Shown here piece by piece: positions 1-13,905 of a stretch of DNA of 64,000 nt. Each line of letters starts with the position of its first letter. The first letter of the stretch is position 1. The translations under genes and the position numbers were made by a program. The DNA lies in contig CP048208.1 of NCBI GenBank assembly GCA_020541205.1, forward strand, positions 1,550,001 through 1,614,000. The letters run 5' to 3'. Under the pieces are notes generated by a model that made no database searches, had not been told where the DNA came from, and was given only the letters and a program-made list of their open reading frames with translations. Origin of the DNA: Candidatus Hartigia pinicola. Lineage in GTDB: Bacteria; Pseudomonadota; Gammaproteobacteria; Enterobacterales; Enterobacteriaceae.

Positions 1-1
1 A

Positions 2-1366
<1,365 letters not shown>

Positions 1367-3732
1367 GTTATTGTTCATAATTATATTTTAAATAACAACT
1401 CTTACAAAACAAAGAGGTTTGATTTTTTTTATTATACTAGTGTGTGTCAGCTGATTCCATAAAATTAATTGTTTATTTTTATGTTATCACTTTAAAATCG
1501 ATTTATAATATTTTGTAGACTAGTATATATCTATAAAAATGCTCCTTACTAACTAATTCTGTTCAGTGAGTTTTCTGGCAAGAAAAACTATTTATTATTG
1601 CGATATTTGCAAAGAGAAAACATGAGAAAAAATGAAATCTACCGTGAAGACAATAAAAATTCTGCTTTCATAAATAGAGAAAACTTTAAGAATATACATA
1701 TATCTAATGCAAAAGACGATGATAAAATTATAAAAATTTAATCATAAAATAACATATAATAGATAATAGATAAATACCTAAAAAGTATTATACAATTATA
1801 ACTAAAACGGAGTATATAGCCAAAAAAAACAAACAACTCAATTCTATTGAACCTGAAGATAGCATAATTATCATACTTTTAATACGTGTTGTATATAATA
1901 ATTTCACTAGAAAATAATTTCAGCCATGATTATCTATTACGTACTCTATTCAAATTATGAAAATAAAAATATTCCATACGAAGTTTATATTGCAATATCA
2001 TTTAACCATATTAAGATAATAAATACACTTAGGGATTAACAAAAAAATATTGTCAAAGTTGAAAGAATTATAAAAATTTTTTAATACACCCTATCATTTT
2101 ATAAATTTAGTATTTATTATTATTTTAATATTTATAAAAATATTAAATAAAATCTTAATAATAACTAGGACTAGAAAATAACTAAAGATAAACATATAAG
2201 AACTTAAGTGCTTTTAACATAATACTTAATATTTAATAAATAAATATTAATATTGTATATATATTTTATTATTAGTTTCAACAAACTGATGAATAATGAT
2301 CGTTTTGTGATTAATAAAAATCTTATTAAGATTGACTCAACTAAAAACTTATCACATAGTTTACATTTCTATAGTCTTTATTTATAAAACCATTTTTATA
2401 TTAAACTTACCTCTTATACTATCTAATTAATTATCTCTACATTTTCACTCAAAATACTATAATAACAGTTTTCTCTTCATATAGACTAATGAAAAACATC
2501 TCATATCTAGTTTTATCTTATATACTTATTGATTGAAACTCTTTCTCGGATTTGTGCCTCAGGATATATTTAAAATTCATTCACTCAATAAATACTACTG
2601 AATTTTCTGTAATCGCAATCGCTATAACATTAAATACTCTGTGAACATATTAATAAATTTTAGTTTTTTATCGTCATCTAAATCGAGGTGAATGATACTT
2701 ACTTAAAACTAATGAAACAAAGCGATTGATATTAAAAATAATGCTCCATTATCTACTATCAGTAGTCAATATTAAAAATTAGAAATGAATAAACTAATTA
2801 GAATTTAAAATCTTATTCGATATATTTTCTGTAAAATGTCAAAATAACGAATAGTTAATCAAAAAATAAAGATGGGTATTATAATACTATTTAAAGTTTA
2901 TCTAGATCTAACAATATTTTCTAATTAACTTAATTCACTTTAATTGAACTATAATTAGTAGACTATATTAATAGTATTATAACATCATTATATTTTTCTA
3001 GTTTAAAACGATACTTAGTTTATACTACACGCGATCGTAAATATTTACCTATATCACTTTACTCTCTTATTAATATATCCTTACAGCATTATAATCATCT
3101 TGTGTATAAACTCAAAATCATCAAGAAATTGTGCCGTTATATTACTATATATAACTAAAATCATATCGAGTAATCTTCAATATCTAATTACTGCGTTTAC
3201 AGCCTTTCCACCAAATATATTTATTTTCTCAACGTTTTTCCGCATGTATTGATAGGATACAATTTCTGTTATCTTTCTTATAACTATGAGAACAAATCTA
3301 ACTAATAATATTAATGCTATTTTTAGCGATTGGCATTTTATTAATACAGTTTTCTCTTTTTAGATAATCAAAATAATCATAGACATTTTTCTTATAAAGC
3401 AAGTTCTAAAAAATATATAAACATTTAAAAATGCTTTTAAGAATATATAGCAATAAATAAAACATATTATACATATTAAATGTTTTAAGAACGTATACGT
3501 TCTCTACTACCAAGTTATAAGAGTGAAAGATCTTTACAGTATTTTTTTAATTGACATTATTATTATATAATATGATCATTATAACAAAATATCATAATGA
3601 TGATAATAGTGAACAATACAAAGAAACTGTCAATAGAAATCAAATGAATTAAAATTTTTATAAATAATTTTTAATTAAAGAAAAAATTTAACTCTTTTTT
3701 ACATTTCTTTTCTTGGAATTCAAAAAAAGAAA
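1367..3732. other. AT-rich gene-free region after gyrB
   Basis: About 2.4 kb between gyrB and the initiator tRNA. I see no frame of convincing length, no RNA gene and no clear terminator hairpin. Stops are dense in all frames. It probably holds eroded genes that I could not match to a family. Confidence 0.6.
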
Positions 3733-3809
<77 letters not shown>

Positions 3810-3822
3810 ATCGATAGAAAGC

Positions 3823-3850
3823 ACTATACTTGATATAAGATCTGTTGCAA
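3823..3850 (-). promoter_or_regulatory. Sigma-70 promoter for the initiator tRNA
   Basis: On the minus strand, TTGCAA (3845-3850) and TATAGT (3823-3828) are separated by 16 bases. They lie 13 bases before the 5' end of the tRNA, so transcription would start a few bases upstream of the mature end. Both boxes match the -35/-10 consensus well for such an AT-rich background. Prediction only. Confidence 0.5.
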
Positions 3851-6800
3851 GTTTTTTTTATCTTTTTTTTAATTTTAGTATATATAAATAATTTTTTCTC
3901 CTTAATGTATTATTATGATAAGTAATAATAGTAATATAATAAATTATATATTATAATTTTCATGATCAATTTAAGTTTGTATAATGCTAAAATTCTAGAA
4001 TAATTCTAGACAATATAACATAAACTCGTGAAATGATATACAGCTAATGTATGTGTTTTTTTCTTATTAGTCATCAGTCTGATCGAACCAGAAAACAGCA
4101 ATATCAAAATGTTTAATTGATTTTATACCTTTCAAAAAGGTAAGTAACTATTCAAAACAATTTAATACATACTAAGATATCAATCATTCAATTAATTCAA
4201 TTAAAATCAGCATGACAATTACTACTCAATTAAAAATAAGTAAAGAGTCTGGTGTTAACTCTACATGTCTTCCTAACTTCAATCTAACAGCTGTTCCAGA
4301 TAAAAAGTACTGATAGTCATAGTAACCCATGCAATTTACAAGTTCATATACTTTTATTATTACAGCTCCTCACATAAAATAAGGTAAATTGCCTTACCAA
4401 CTTACAAAATTCCACTACAATGTCAGTTTTACTAAATCAAGAAATTATTTATAATGAAGCTTCAAATGATATTTAAATGTTAACTTATAGTAATTCTACT
4501 ATTAATTAATTGATAATGAAAATACAAAGCAGTCATTGTATGCACTTGGGTAATAAAAATGCACTACATTTTTGTTAACCAAGTAACAATAAACATCCTT
4601 ATACTAGTATAGTCAAACCATAAATAGATCGTGATGCGGTATTATTAGAAAAGATATTTTGACAAGAAATCCTGAATTGACTATATAAGCATCGTAAAGA
4701 AAATATGCGTTAATTATTAAAAGAACATGCTTTTTTATTCTTTTAAACCCTCACAATTTATATCAGTTAAAGTATTTAGTTCGATACCATGAATTACAAA
4801 AAACTGCTGTTAACTCAGATCACTCACTGATACTAAAAAGCATCTTCACTACTTGCAAGTAGTAATTATATTAAATGTATCATAGTCAATTTACAGGACA
4901 CTGTAAATATATACAATAATTATTTTTTAATTTGTCTAGAAAAATTAATGGTTACTATTTATGGTACTTACCATAAAATATATCATAAAGTTGATAAAAT
5001 AGCTGGTTTTATAACCCTTAGAAAAGAATATGGGTTTTTAAAAAATCATATTGCAATACTAATTCATTCATAATGTTAACTAAAGTTGTGCATATATTTA
5101 TATACACTTCACTTTTTAATTCATAAATATAGAATTTTATAAAACTTAAACCCCTTGATGTTCAAAAAGTACAGCCTTTATTTTCTCACATATGCATTTA
5201 CATTATTAGTATTATTGTTGCTTTTATTCCTATACGCTTTAGCGCATGTTGATATTGATCTTATCAACTTTATTAATATAAATAATATTTATATGACTGC
5301 TTCTAATTATTAATAAGATTCACGAAGATTGATCTTGTACCCAAAAAAAATAAATATGTCACAAGATCATGTATTCTAAAAATTAGTCTAAAATATATTA
5401 CTAATGTGATTATTGATAGTTTTATCAAAAATCAATATTACTCAATTTTTCTGACGTTATACTATGTTTATTTCTATTATTGCTAGTACAATTGATTCTA
5501 ATTAGCAGACCAACTTAACTTAGATTGAGATTGTTAATTTTTTCAAATGATTCAAAAACTTTCAAAATTTATATTAAAAAAGAATTTAAAACTTAATTTT
5601 CATATCAAAAAAAACAACAACTAAAAAAAATCAGGCATTACTTGCATATTGTACAAATAACTAACATATCTATATGTCATGATTTAATTTACATATATAA
5701 ATATAAAACAGATATTTTAAAAAATAATTTTAGATTCATAATTACTCCTACGATGATTATCAAAACCAATTTCAGTGTTGTTCAGTCGCTTATGCGATTA
5801 ACATGATTCTAAAAATAAAATAGGAAAAATCTTAAAAATTACCACTTCTTATAATAATCGCAATCTCTTTATTTACTATATTTATTTCGTTCACTATATA
5901 CTGATAGCCTTAATAAAGATTTATCTCTTACTAAGACTGTATTACCTGAATAGATTCTTTAATCTAAATTTATTGAAAATATCTTTACAAACAAAATATT
6001 TACGATTTATCATCTATATTTTCAACTGAGACTAATACAATAATATATAAGTCTGTCATTACTTATCCTTTACTCTCATTATAAAATATAAAAAAAATCA
6101 TACTTCTTTTACTCTAGGAGATTTTATACTAAATAAAAAAACAAAATAAATACTAATCCTATATTCTGTAATGATATCAATAAAGTGAATTAACGCTAAA
6201 CATTTTGTCTATTCAAAATCATATTATAATAATAAACTTCTAGTATTAGAAAAATTTCAATTAGGTGAAATACTTTAGATGCATTTCAGTGATGTTAAAA
6301 CTCACAAAAAACAATTATACAATTAAGTGTGTATATTATATATATCACTTTCAATCTCTTCTGAGTTATATGCAAATTTTCTACTAAAAATTAATTAACT
6401 AAAGATGTTGTTATCTTAACATTATACTTAGTGATTTATCTCATGTTCATTAACAAAAAGAAATACAAATACATAAATATCTTTTCTTTGATTATTGCAG
6501 ATGTTATTAAAGTAGAAAAACTTTGTAAGCCCTAGTTCATATTTAGATTCAATATCTAAATAAAAAATTTTATTTAAAATATAAATAGATGTTAGATTAA
6601 ACATCGTCCACTGAAAATAATCACAACAGTTCAAACACACTAATCATTAGTTTCATTATCTCACTCAATCTCAGTTATTTTAGCGATTACTATAACTGAA
6701 TATTTAAAATAAAAGCTAATAAAGTCGTAGAATATCAAAAAAAATATAATAGTTAATACTGATCTGCATTTTTAATACATAAGATTCTTACTCTTATTAC

Positions 6801-8694
6801 GCTTTTGAGATCATATTAAAAAAGATCATAACAAAGACTCATAATAAGATTGAAAACATGAGAATTCTACTATCGTCGATTTATGTAATAATGATAATGT
6901 ATTAAAATAAATTTATACTCAAACACAAAAAATAATAACGCTAGAAATCAATATTAGATTTTAGATAAGAGAATAAATCGTATTAAATATCAAGAATGTT
7001 CTATGTATGATTAAAATCTTTTTTAATAACACTGAACAAAATCTGCTAAAATTCTTACTTAGCAAAAATAAACTAGAATCATTCAAAATCATGCTTGTAA
7101 TATAAAATTTAAACTACTATCTAAAATGCGCGTCGCTGTGATTGTTGCAATTATAAACTAAAGTAGTATAACATAGAACCTTAAAATTTTTTAAAATACT
7201 TATTAAATAATGCTACGCCATAACAATACAAAATATTCCACCCATTACTATCAGTATGCAAAATTTATAGAAATTTTTAACAACAAAATATCACGCAGTG
7301 TAATACCTAAAATTTAAAATAATAACATATTTTTACTAAAGTAATCAACATAAAATATGTGAATATAATGTTTTGCTTTATTGAATAATTTATATTCTAC
7401 AATATAGAAGTATTAAAATTAGTTCAAAATACATTATATTAATTACAATGTATAAATTGGAAAATTAACATTATAATATAAGTAAATAAAACATAGTATA
7501 TCGTCAATAAGAGTTATCTTGTAGTATAAATAACAGTATAAATTCCGTATAAATTATTCTAAAAAGAACGAAATAAATCTTATCTGCGTGTACATCACAG
7601 CACTGAGTTTTCAATTTCTTTTATAACATATATTCATGAATAAAAATTATCCACTTACTTTCAACGATGAAAATTACAATACTATAATATCTACTATATA
7701 ATTAGTAATCTGAATTCATATATATGTTAAACATTATCTACATCTCAAACAAGCTGAATAAAAAAATAAAATTTTTTTTCAAAAATTGTTGCATTATATC
7801 AAGATGTTGTAAAATACTTAGCTTAAAACCTAAATTTAAATTTAAAAACGAAAACCATTAATGATTAAAAGAAAACATCTTAAAATTTACTTGATGATCT
7901 GTATATATCATCACACCAAACTGATCTAGTAGTATTGTAAAAGACATTTTAAATAAAATTATTAAATATTTATCTAGCTAATAGTAAAAGTAGCGATCTA
8001 TATCAATGATAGATAAGTATAAATAATAATTTTACTTCATAGAAACATTCTTCCTTAACTAAAAATCTAAAAAATTAACTATTTTTAATTTCTCTAAAAA
8101 CTATTATGAGCTCTATTGTTAACGTTTGATAATAAATAAATATGATATGAAAATGATATTAAAATAGTGCCATTAACTTTACTTTCTTTTCAATACACTC
8201 TCAAGTAAATTCCGTATAATAATCTGCACGATCTTTTAAAATAAAATAAGTTATGAGTTCTGCTTGAAAACATTATGACTGTATTATTTAGCATTTACTA
8301 AACCATTCAGATTGTATGTTTAATAGTAATTTTTTTAATTATCTATCTTTAGCTTGTTTATAGTGATTTTATAAAAATCTCAAAATAAAGAATTGAATCT
8401 CATACAAAAAGTATCGGTAAATATTTTATAGCACACATATAGTTGATACAATGATGGACCAATAGAAACAACATTTTTATACTCAAAAGAAAAAATTCTT
8501 TATTTAATTACGCTAATGTTTCTTTTTCAGACTGATGATTATCAAGAAAAGATATTGACAAACACAAAATACGCTAAACATTACTAACGTCTTATTTATT
8601 TGAGCGTTACTAATAATAACATTATATAAAAATTTTAGATAAAACAACGACATAATTAAAAATAGCGCATCCTATTCAGATGAGATATTATTAT
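3851..8694. other. AT-rich gene-free region with unidentified coding remnants
   Basis: Almost 5 kb without an intact gene. Most of it is stop-dense AT-rich sequence. An exception is 4624-4862, where two successive plus-strand frames look like a frameshifted gene remnant (see findings). The right end probably includes the 3' part of the eroded yibQ gene, whose recognisable part starts at 8695. Confidence 0.5.
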
Positions 8695-9010
8695 AATGTC
8701 TATATAGTTACTCATTCCTATTGCATAAAGAACTTAACTATTAACTCTCGGAATTATTCATTCGATTTTTTCTAAGGTCATTAATACAGCTAGTATATTT
8801 ATTCTAACCGTTATTGACTAATCGACTTTTATTAGCATATAAATTAAAGTTTCTCATCCTTATTAATAAACTTTTTTAGACATAACTGACCATAGGGATA
8901 ATCAGAGAAGATTGCTATTATAACGCTTATTGACAAAACAAAAATCTGCTTTTTCTTCTCTAGAGTGATAACTAAAATCATTAATGGTGATGACTGATTT
9001 TACTGCACTA
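8695..9010 (-). pseudogene. yibQ: Eroded yibQ (polysaccharide deacetylase-like) remnant
   Basis: Minus-strand remnant directly downstream of the envC remnant, the same order and strand as envC-yibQ in E. coli. From 9006 downwards a frame reads AVKSVITINDFSYHSREE, which aligns codon for codon with AGKLAIVIDDFGYRPHTE near the YibQ N-terminus. A shifted frame at 8931-8891 reads ISV..IFSDYPYG against ISVAVLPDAPYA. At 8733-8707, VLYAIGMSNYI matches VPYAVGINNHM. Stops and at least two frameshifts separate the blocks, so the gene cannot be expressed. An intact gene of about 960 nt would have reached to about 8.1 kb, where I no longer recognise it. The comparison is from memory of the E. coli protein. 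Confidence 0.7.
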
Positions 9011-9105
9011 GTCTAAAACGAATGATAAACAAATATAAACCAATAAATATTTTTTTAAAGACTAGTATTTAAACATAAATATTTTTCTATTGTGTTATGG
9101 TGAGT

Positions 9106-9520
9106 AATTTACCTAACCACATAAAAGGGTTAAGAGATTTACTTTTCTATCACATCTAAAAGTACAGGTAATTCACGCTTTCCACAATTCTTATTAACTA
9201 ACCTAATAGATATTCCGCACGAACCCGCTTACCTAACATTAATCAGAGTATTTTAATTATAGCCATACAAATTCCAATCTCCTTTATCATGTTCAACAAC
9301 AACGATAATAAAGACAATCCGTGTAGCCAGTGAGAAAATAATACTCGACCATCTGAGATAACTATAACGTGTGTTTTTTATTAGCACTAATCACAATATT
9401 TTTCCGACATAATTAGTAGAAATTAATTCACTATAATTATTCAGAGTCTTTGCACGAACATACTATACTATTTGCGAACAGAGAGACTAAGACGACTAGT
9501 TCCTGATATCAACAAGCGCT
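9106..9520 (-). pseudogene. envC: Eroded envC (murein hydrolase activator) remnant, C-terminal LytM domain
   Basis: Minus-strand relic of EnvC, the FtsEX-controlled activator of the amidases AmiA and AmiB in cell separation. Collinear blocks of the LytM-like domain are recognisable in alternating frames: YVRAKTL near 9440; KNIVISA near 9400; SDGRVLFSHWLHG near 9350; VVVEHDKGDWNLYGYN near 9290; then LVNKNCGKRELPVLLDVIEK; and the terminal SLNPFMWLGK ending about 9108. E. coli EnvC has ADGRVILADWLQG, VVVEHGKGDMSLYGYN and NPQPWLGR at the matching places. At least three frameshifts and several stops inactivate it. GC content is about 32% here, clearly above the flanks. The coiled-coil N-terminal half (up to about 10.35 kb if full length) is no longer recognisable. 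Confidence 0.82.
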
Positions 9521-11549
9521 CATGTTGAAGTAATGTATAGATATAACGTCTTTACTTTGGTTATTCTTTTTTTTGAAAGTTTTTGCCTGAATCCATGCAG
9601 GTTTAGATGTTTTTTAGTTTCACTCTGTCCTTCGCTTCATACTCAGGACTAATGATTTTATTTCACAATCTAGATTTATTCCACTTGATACTAAAGAGAT
9701 TTTTTTGATTTTCTTTTGATGTATTTTCAAGTACTGTAAGTGTTTTTAAGTAAAACCTTTGATTATCTAGATTCTATCTATCTTGTTTTTGATAAGTAAT
9801 TTCTATTTTTGTTTAATCTATTTCTTTTTTTAGTTACGTTTTTTAATTTAACTCTGTTGCTATATTATAATCTTTGTAATAATTTTTCACGATCTTGATT
9901 AAGACAATTATGCTAGACTAAGATTCATTCTTTACGTTATTTTTCACCTTCTAAAAAATACTACATTTTGATATTCACTTTATTTAAACACAGAATTTAA
10001 ATAATCGTATTTCTTATATAGGTTTTTATTTTTTTAATTTACTTATATTATTAGTTAACAAAAAATTATCAAATTTTTTAAGCTGAATGTCATTTTCACG
10101 CAACCTGCGTGAAGTTGTAAAAATATTTTTTCTTTTTCAAACTAAGTCAGTAATAATGATTTTTGCTTTTCTAGACTGTTACACTTCTTTTTTCTATAAT
10201 GTTTTGTGGTAAGTTATTGTAGTAATATTTATTTTTTAGTAATTTTATTATCAGCTACTGTTTGAATAGACAATAGTGCACTCATACTAGTAATAAATAG
10301 TATTAAACAATAGACTGACGAATAAAGATTATTTTATTAAGTTATGTTTGATAACTTTTTTAATGCAAAACTTTAAATAAATATAAAAGTGAATTATTTT
10401 ACCTAAAAGACTAAGTTATTACACTCCATTACTAGTATTTTTGAAAAAAATGATAAATAAAATCTATCTTGACTCATACATTATTAATGTATATCGTTAC
10501 CATTGAAGATATATAAATTGAATATAACCTAGCTTTTTAAATGCTATCTGAAAAATGCTGATAGCATCTATTTTTTGATAAATAGTTTTGCTTAATATTT
10601 AACTTTCATGCATATTATGCTTGAATTGTATTAGGTATCTAGTATGTGGCATAATTTTATATGATAAAATAAAATATTATAATATTTTATTAATGACAAG
10701 TTTTCTTTATATTATTACTGTTTTGTGAAATATTAATTACATTTATTTCTATCTCCTATTAATAATACAACCGATACTATCAACATAGTAATTGACTCAA
10801 CAAGCTAAGTCAGATAGTTCATCTATAATCTTCAAATGTACCTGGATTATCTTTTTATATACAATCTAAATTATTTTAGATATATTTTATTTAAAATGAT
10901 TAACTCTTGATTAACTCTACTTTATAAAAAAAATAGCAATTTTTAACATTATAACGCTAAAATCGATAATTTACCCTAAGCTAATTAGCTATAATAATTT
11001 CAATATAAAGATATATTTTAATTCGTTTGAGACAAATGTTAATAAAACTAAAAATTTCACTTGATAACAAAAATTTATGAAACACATGAGCTAAATATAG
11101 TGATTAAATTTCACTTAAACTACGCTACTAATCGCATTACCTATAAATGAACACTTCAATCTTTTTCTAACAAGACGTTACTCAATCTTATGCAATTGAT
11201 ATTAACAAATACAATAAGTAGTTATTATATGTTATATGCTCTTGACTACCTTCTTAATTAAGGTTTAATTGCTTTATTAATTCTATTAATTTAACGTCGT
11301 CTAAAATAAAATATAATCATTTATTTAATTGAACTCATTATCAATACACTTTAGTTATCATTATTTTTACATAAAAAATTGCATCAGATAATCCTTCCGA
11401 AAATTTAATCTCATGCAGTTTTAAAAATTTTTATTCTCAAAAAAAGACATGACGAGCTAATTAAATGAAAATTTAACCAATTATTTCATAACAAAAGTCA
11501 TATATCTAAGATACAACATATAATATATTAGAAATAAATTATATTAATG
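9521..11549. other. Gene-free region between the envC remnant and the grxC remnant
   Basis: About 2 kb. The left part should correspond to the N-terminal half of envC, and the rest to the ancestral positions of gpmI and yibN if E. coli order applied, but I could not establish convincing alignments for them. One terminator-like hairpin lies at 10541-10576. Confidence 0.5.
10541..10576 (+). terminator. Orphan terminator-like hairpin
   Basis: Arms ATGCTATC (10541-10548) and GATAGCAT (10560-10567) form a perfect 8-bp stem with an 11-base loop, followed by CTA and six T on the plus strand. No intact plus-strand gene ends nearby, so if it is a terminator it outlived its gene. Confidence 0.35.
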
Positions 11550-11776
11550 TAGATGTAAAAAGTGAAAACTATAAATAAACAGAATTCTGATAATATTGTA
11601 AAACATATTAATATAGAAATATGAGTTAGATATTTTCCTGAACTCAAATAAAGCAGACGCTAGATTAAAGTATAAAAATATAACAGATAATAGTATTTTT
11701 ACTGTCAACATAGATATATTATATCAATTAACAATTTCCTTAGATATTTTTTTAATTAGCAATTTAAAATACAATT
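11550..11776 (+). pseudogene. grxC: Possible eroded grxC (glutaredoxin 3) remnant
   Basis: E. coli has grxC immediately upstream of secB on the same strand. Here a 53-codon plus-strand frame without a start (to the TAG at 11774-11776) keeps scattered identity with the second half of GrxC (SNKADA against GNAAKR; an I-D pair at the same offset as in PQIFID). A different frame upstream may correspond to the first half, with both cysteines of the CPYC redox site lost. Total length would fit an 83-residue protein. Identity is low and much of the support is positional. Confidence 0.35.
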
Positions 11777-11819
11777 AGGACAGATAGCTAAAATTTATAT
11801 GGAAGTTAACAGGTGCGAA

Positions 11820-12296
11820 ATGATATCAAAAAAAGATAACTCAAAAATAGTATTCCAAATCCAACGGATCTATATAAAAGATGTTTCATTTGAAGCACCG
11901 AATGCTCCGTATATGTTTCAAAAGAAATGGGAACCAGAGATAAAATTAGATTTGGACACTTCTTCTACTCAGTTAACTGAAAATCTTTATGAAGTTATTT
12001 TACGTGTTAAAACAACAGCAAAACTAAATGAAGATATCGCATTCTTGTGTGAGGTTCAGCAAGCAGGTCTTTTCTCTATTCAAGGTATAAAAGGTATTCA
12101 AATGGTACATTGCCATAGCGTGTATTGCCAAAATATTTTATTTCCATATGCTCGTGAATTAACAACCAGTCTTGTATGGCGCGGAACATTCCCTCAACTA
12201 AACCTAGCTCCAGTAAATTTTGATGCTCTGTTTATGAACTATTTACAGAAACAAAATGAACAAGATCAAAGAAAAACCACTCAACAGGATGCTTAA
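11820..12296 (+). CDS. secB: Protein-export chaperone SecB
   Basis: Cytoplasmic tetrameric chaperone that keeps preproteins unfolded and delivers them to SecA. The protein follows E. coli SecB (155 aa) throughout: [19 protein letters not shown] near the N-terminus, FLCEVQQAG in the middle, and the conserved [19 protein letters not shown] near the end. I prefer the ATG at 11820 (158 residues), because CAGG lies six bases upstream. An in-frame ATG at 11799 would add seven residues but has an AGGA 18 bases away, too far for a normal ribosome site. The stop overlaps the gpsA start (TAATG), so the two genes form a translationally coupled pair, as in enterics. The tail is polar, as usual in this family. 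Confidence 0.97.
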   Translation: MISKKDNSKIVFQIQRIYIKDVSFEAPNAPYMFQKKWEPEIKLDLDTSSTQLTENLYEVILRVKTTAKLNEDIAFLCEVQQAGLFSIQGIKGIQMVHCHSVYCQNILFPYARELTTSLVWRGTFPQLNLAPVNFDALFMNYLQKQNEQDQRKTTQQDA

Positions 12297-13303
12297 TGAA
12301 TACTGCTGAAATGACCGTGATCGGCGCAGGCTCTTATGGTACTGCTTTAGCAGTCACTTTAGCTCGTAACTGCCGTAAAGTAGTCTTATGGGGACACAAT
12401 CCTGCACACATGCATAAATTAAAAGAAAAACGTAGCAATCAAGAATTTTTATCTGGAGTTTGTTTTCCTGATAGCTTATCGCTTGAAACAAATCTTAAAT
12501 ATGCTGTAGAATCAAGTCTTAATATCTTAATTGTAGTACCTAGCCATGTCTTTGGTGACGTACTCAAGAAAATTCAATCTTATCTTCAAGCGGGCTCACG
12601 TATTATTTGGGCGACAAAAGGACTCGAGAGAGATACAGGACGATTATTGCAAGATGTAGCATGTGAAATATTAGGTGATAAAATTCCACTTGCCGTGTTA
12701 TCTGGCCCAACTTTTGCTAAAGCACTAGCAGCGGGCTTACCAACTTCCATTTCAGTGGCGGCGACAAATCGTCAATTGAGTAATGAACTACAAATACTAT
12801 TTGATTGCGGAAAAAGTTTTCAGGTCTATAAAAATGACGATATGGTGGGAGTGCAACTTGGTGGCGCAGTTAAAAACGTTATCGCAATTGGAGCAGGTCT
12901 GTCAGATGGCATAGGTTTTGGCGAAAATGCTCGAATAGCCTTAATTATACGAGGTCTTACTGAGATGATCTGTCTTGGCTCAGCTTTAGGAGCCAATCCC
13001 GCTACTTTTATGGGTATGGCGGGTTTGGGTGATCTAATATTAACCTGTACCGATAACCAATCACGCAATCGCCGTTTTGGCATTATGTTAGGTCGCGGCA
13101 TCAATATTACAGAAGCAGAGAAACTAATTGGTCAAGTAGTGGAAGGTTATCGTAATGCGAAGGAAGTAAAAGCGCTAGCTGCACGTTCTGGCGTTAAGAT
13201 GCCCATTATTGAACAAATTTATCAAATACTTTATTGTCATAAAGATGTGTCAGAAGCAGCAAACGCTTTATTAGAATGTACGGTGAAAGATGAGTATAGT
13301 TAA
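12296..13303 (+). CDS. gpsA: Glycerol-3-phosphate dehydrogenase [NAD(P)+]
   Basis: Reduces dihydroxyacetone phosphate to sn-glycerol 3-phosphate, the first step of phospholipid backbone synthesis. The 335-residue protein is near the family length (339 in E. coli). Rossmann motif GAGSYGTA is at residues 10-17. Key residues fall on E. coli numbering: Lys108 in WATKG, SGPTFA at 136-141, catalytic Lys193 in GGAVKN, Asp246 in AGLGDL. The start ATG overlaps the secB stop by one base. GC content is clearly higher than in the flanks, as expected of a gene under selection. The next ancestral gene, cysE, survives only as a remnant. Retention suggests the symbiont makes its own membrane glycerolipids. 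Confidence 0.98.
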   Translation: MNTAEMTVIGAGSYGTALAVTLARNCRKVVLWGHNPAHMHKLKEKRSNQEFLSGVCFPDSLSLETNLKYAVESSLNILIVVPSHVFGDVLKKIQSYLQAGSRIIWATKGLERDTGRLLQDVACEILGDKIPLAVLSGPTFAKALAAGLPTSISVAATNRQLSNELQILFDCGKSFQVYKNDDMVGVQLGGAVKNVIAIGAGLSDGIGFGENARIALIIRGLTEMICLGSALGANPATFMGMAGLGDLILTCTDNQSRNRRFGIMLGRGINITEAEKLIGQVVEGYRNAKEVKALAARSGVKMPIIEQIYQILYCHKDVSEAANALLECTVKDEYS

Positions 13304-13684
13304 TATAATAATGTGAAGAACTAATAAATAAATTTTACATCAGTTGTTATTGTTACTGAAAGAGAAAAATCAAATGTAGTAGTTAATTTAAACTAAACAA
13401 ATTATTTATAAATTTCCACTAGACTACTAGTTAGTTTGTATACAATAATATGTAATAAAAATTCTCCACCTGATTTTAGCGAGATCTTTACAAATAAATA
13501 AGCAATTATATTATACTATAATAAAAGTAAAAAAATATCTTAAAAATATATTCTCATCAAGAGAAAATAACTTTTCTAATGCTATTAATGTACATACTAT
13601 GTTTCTAACTAGCTTACTACTAAATATCTAATAGATCTATCTTTGCATCTAAAAATTATTTTGAAACTATAAACATGTAAAATG

Positions 13685-13905
13685 AATGCTTGCCACCAGA
13701 CAAAAGACAGAAAACATTAGCGATTTATCTATAAAATTAAATCACAGTTTTTACGCATGGATATTTAAACAACTACTCATTATGACAATAATCAGTTAAG
13801 ACATGTAAAGTATGATGATCAGATCAAGCGTTACATTTTTTAGGAATGTTAAAATTGAGTTACGACGAAAAATTCAAATAGGCTTTATCATCTTGTATGC
13901 AATTA
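13685..13905 (+). pseudogene. cysE: Possible eroded cysE (serine acetyltransferase) remnant
   Basis: cysE follows gpsA on the same strand in E. coli. About 390 nt after the gpsA stop, NACHQTKDRKH resembles the AACDIQAVRTRD region of CysE. About 140 nt further on, VTFF..VKIELRRKIQIGFIILYA lines up with VTFQVDIHPAAKIGRGIMLDHA, the start of the hexapeptide-repeat domain. The distance between the two blocks is close to that in CysE (about 165 nt). Stops and frame changes interrupt the region. Loss would remove O-acetylserine synthesis, so cysteine would have to come from the host or a partner. Identities are limited; the call rests on position plus spacing. Confidence 0.4.

Noticed and set aside
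6428-6640. 70-codon minus-strand frame
   Set aside because: Length is within chance expectation at this AT content; no recognisable family.
8880-9700. Initial reading of the GC-richer island as a gpmI (phosphoglycerate mutase) remnant
   Set aside because: Several short pieces could be forced onto GpmI, but EnvC and YibQ explain the same bases far better, in order and with many identical residues. This shows how easily short alignments mislead at this AT content, so other remnant calls resting on one or two blocks are given low confidence.
11360-11415. Possible yibN (rhodanese-like) C-terminal remnant (SENLIS against GENLPL)
   Set aside because: It lies in the expected place before grxC, but the match is only a few residues.
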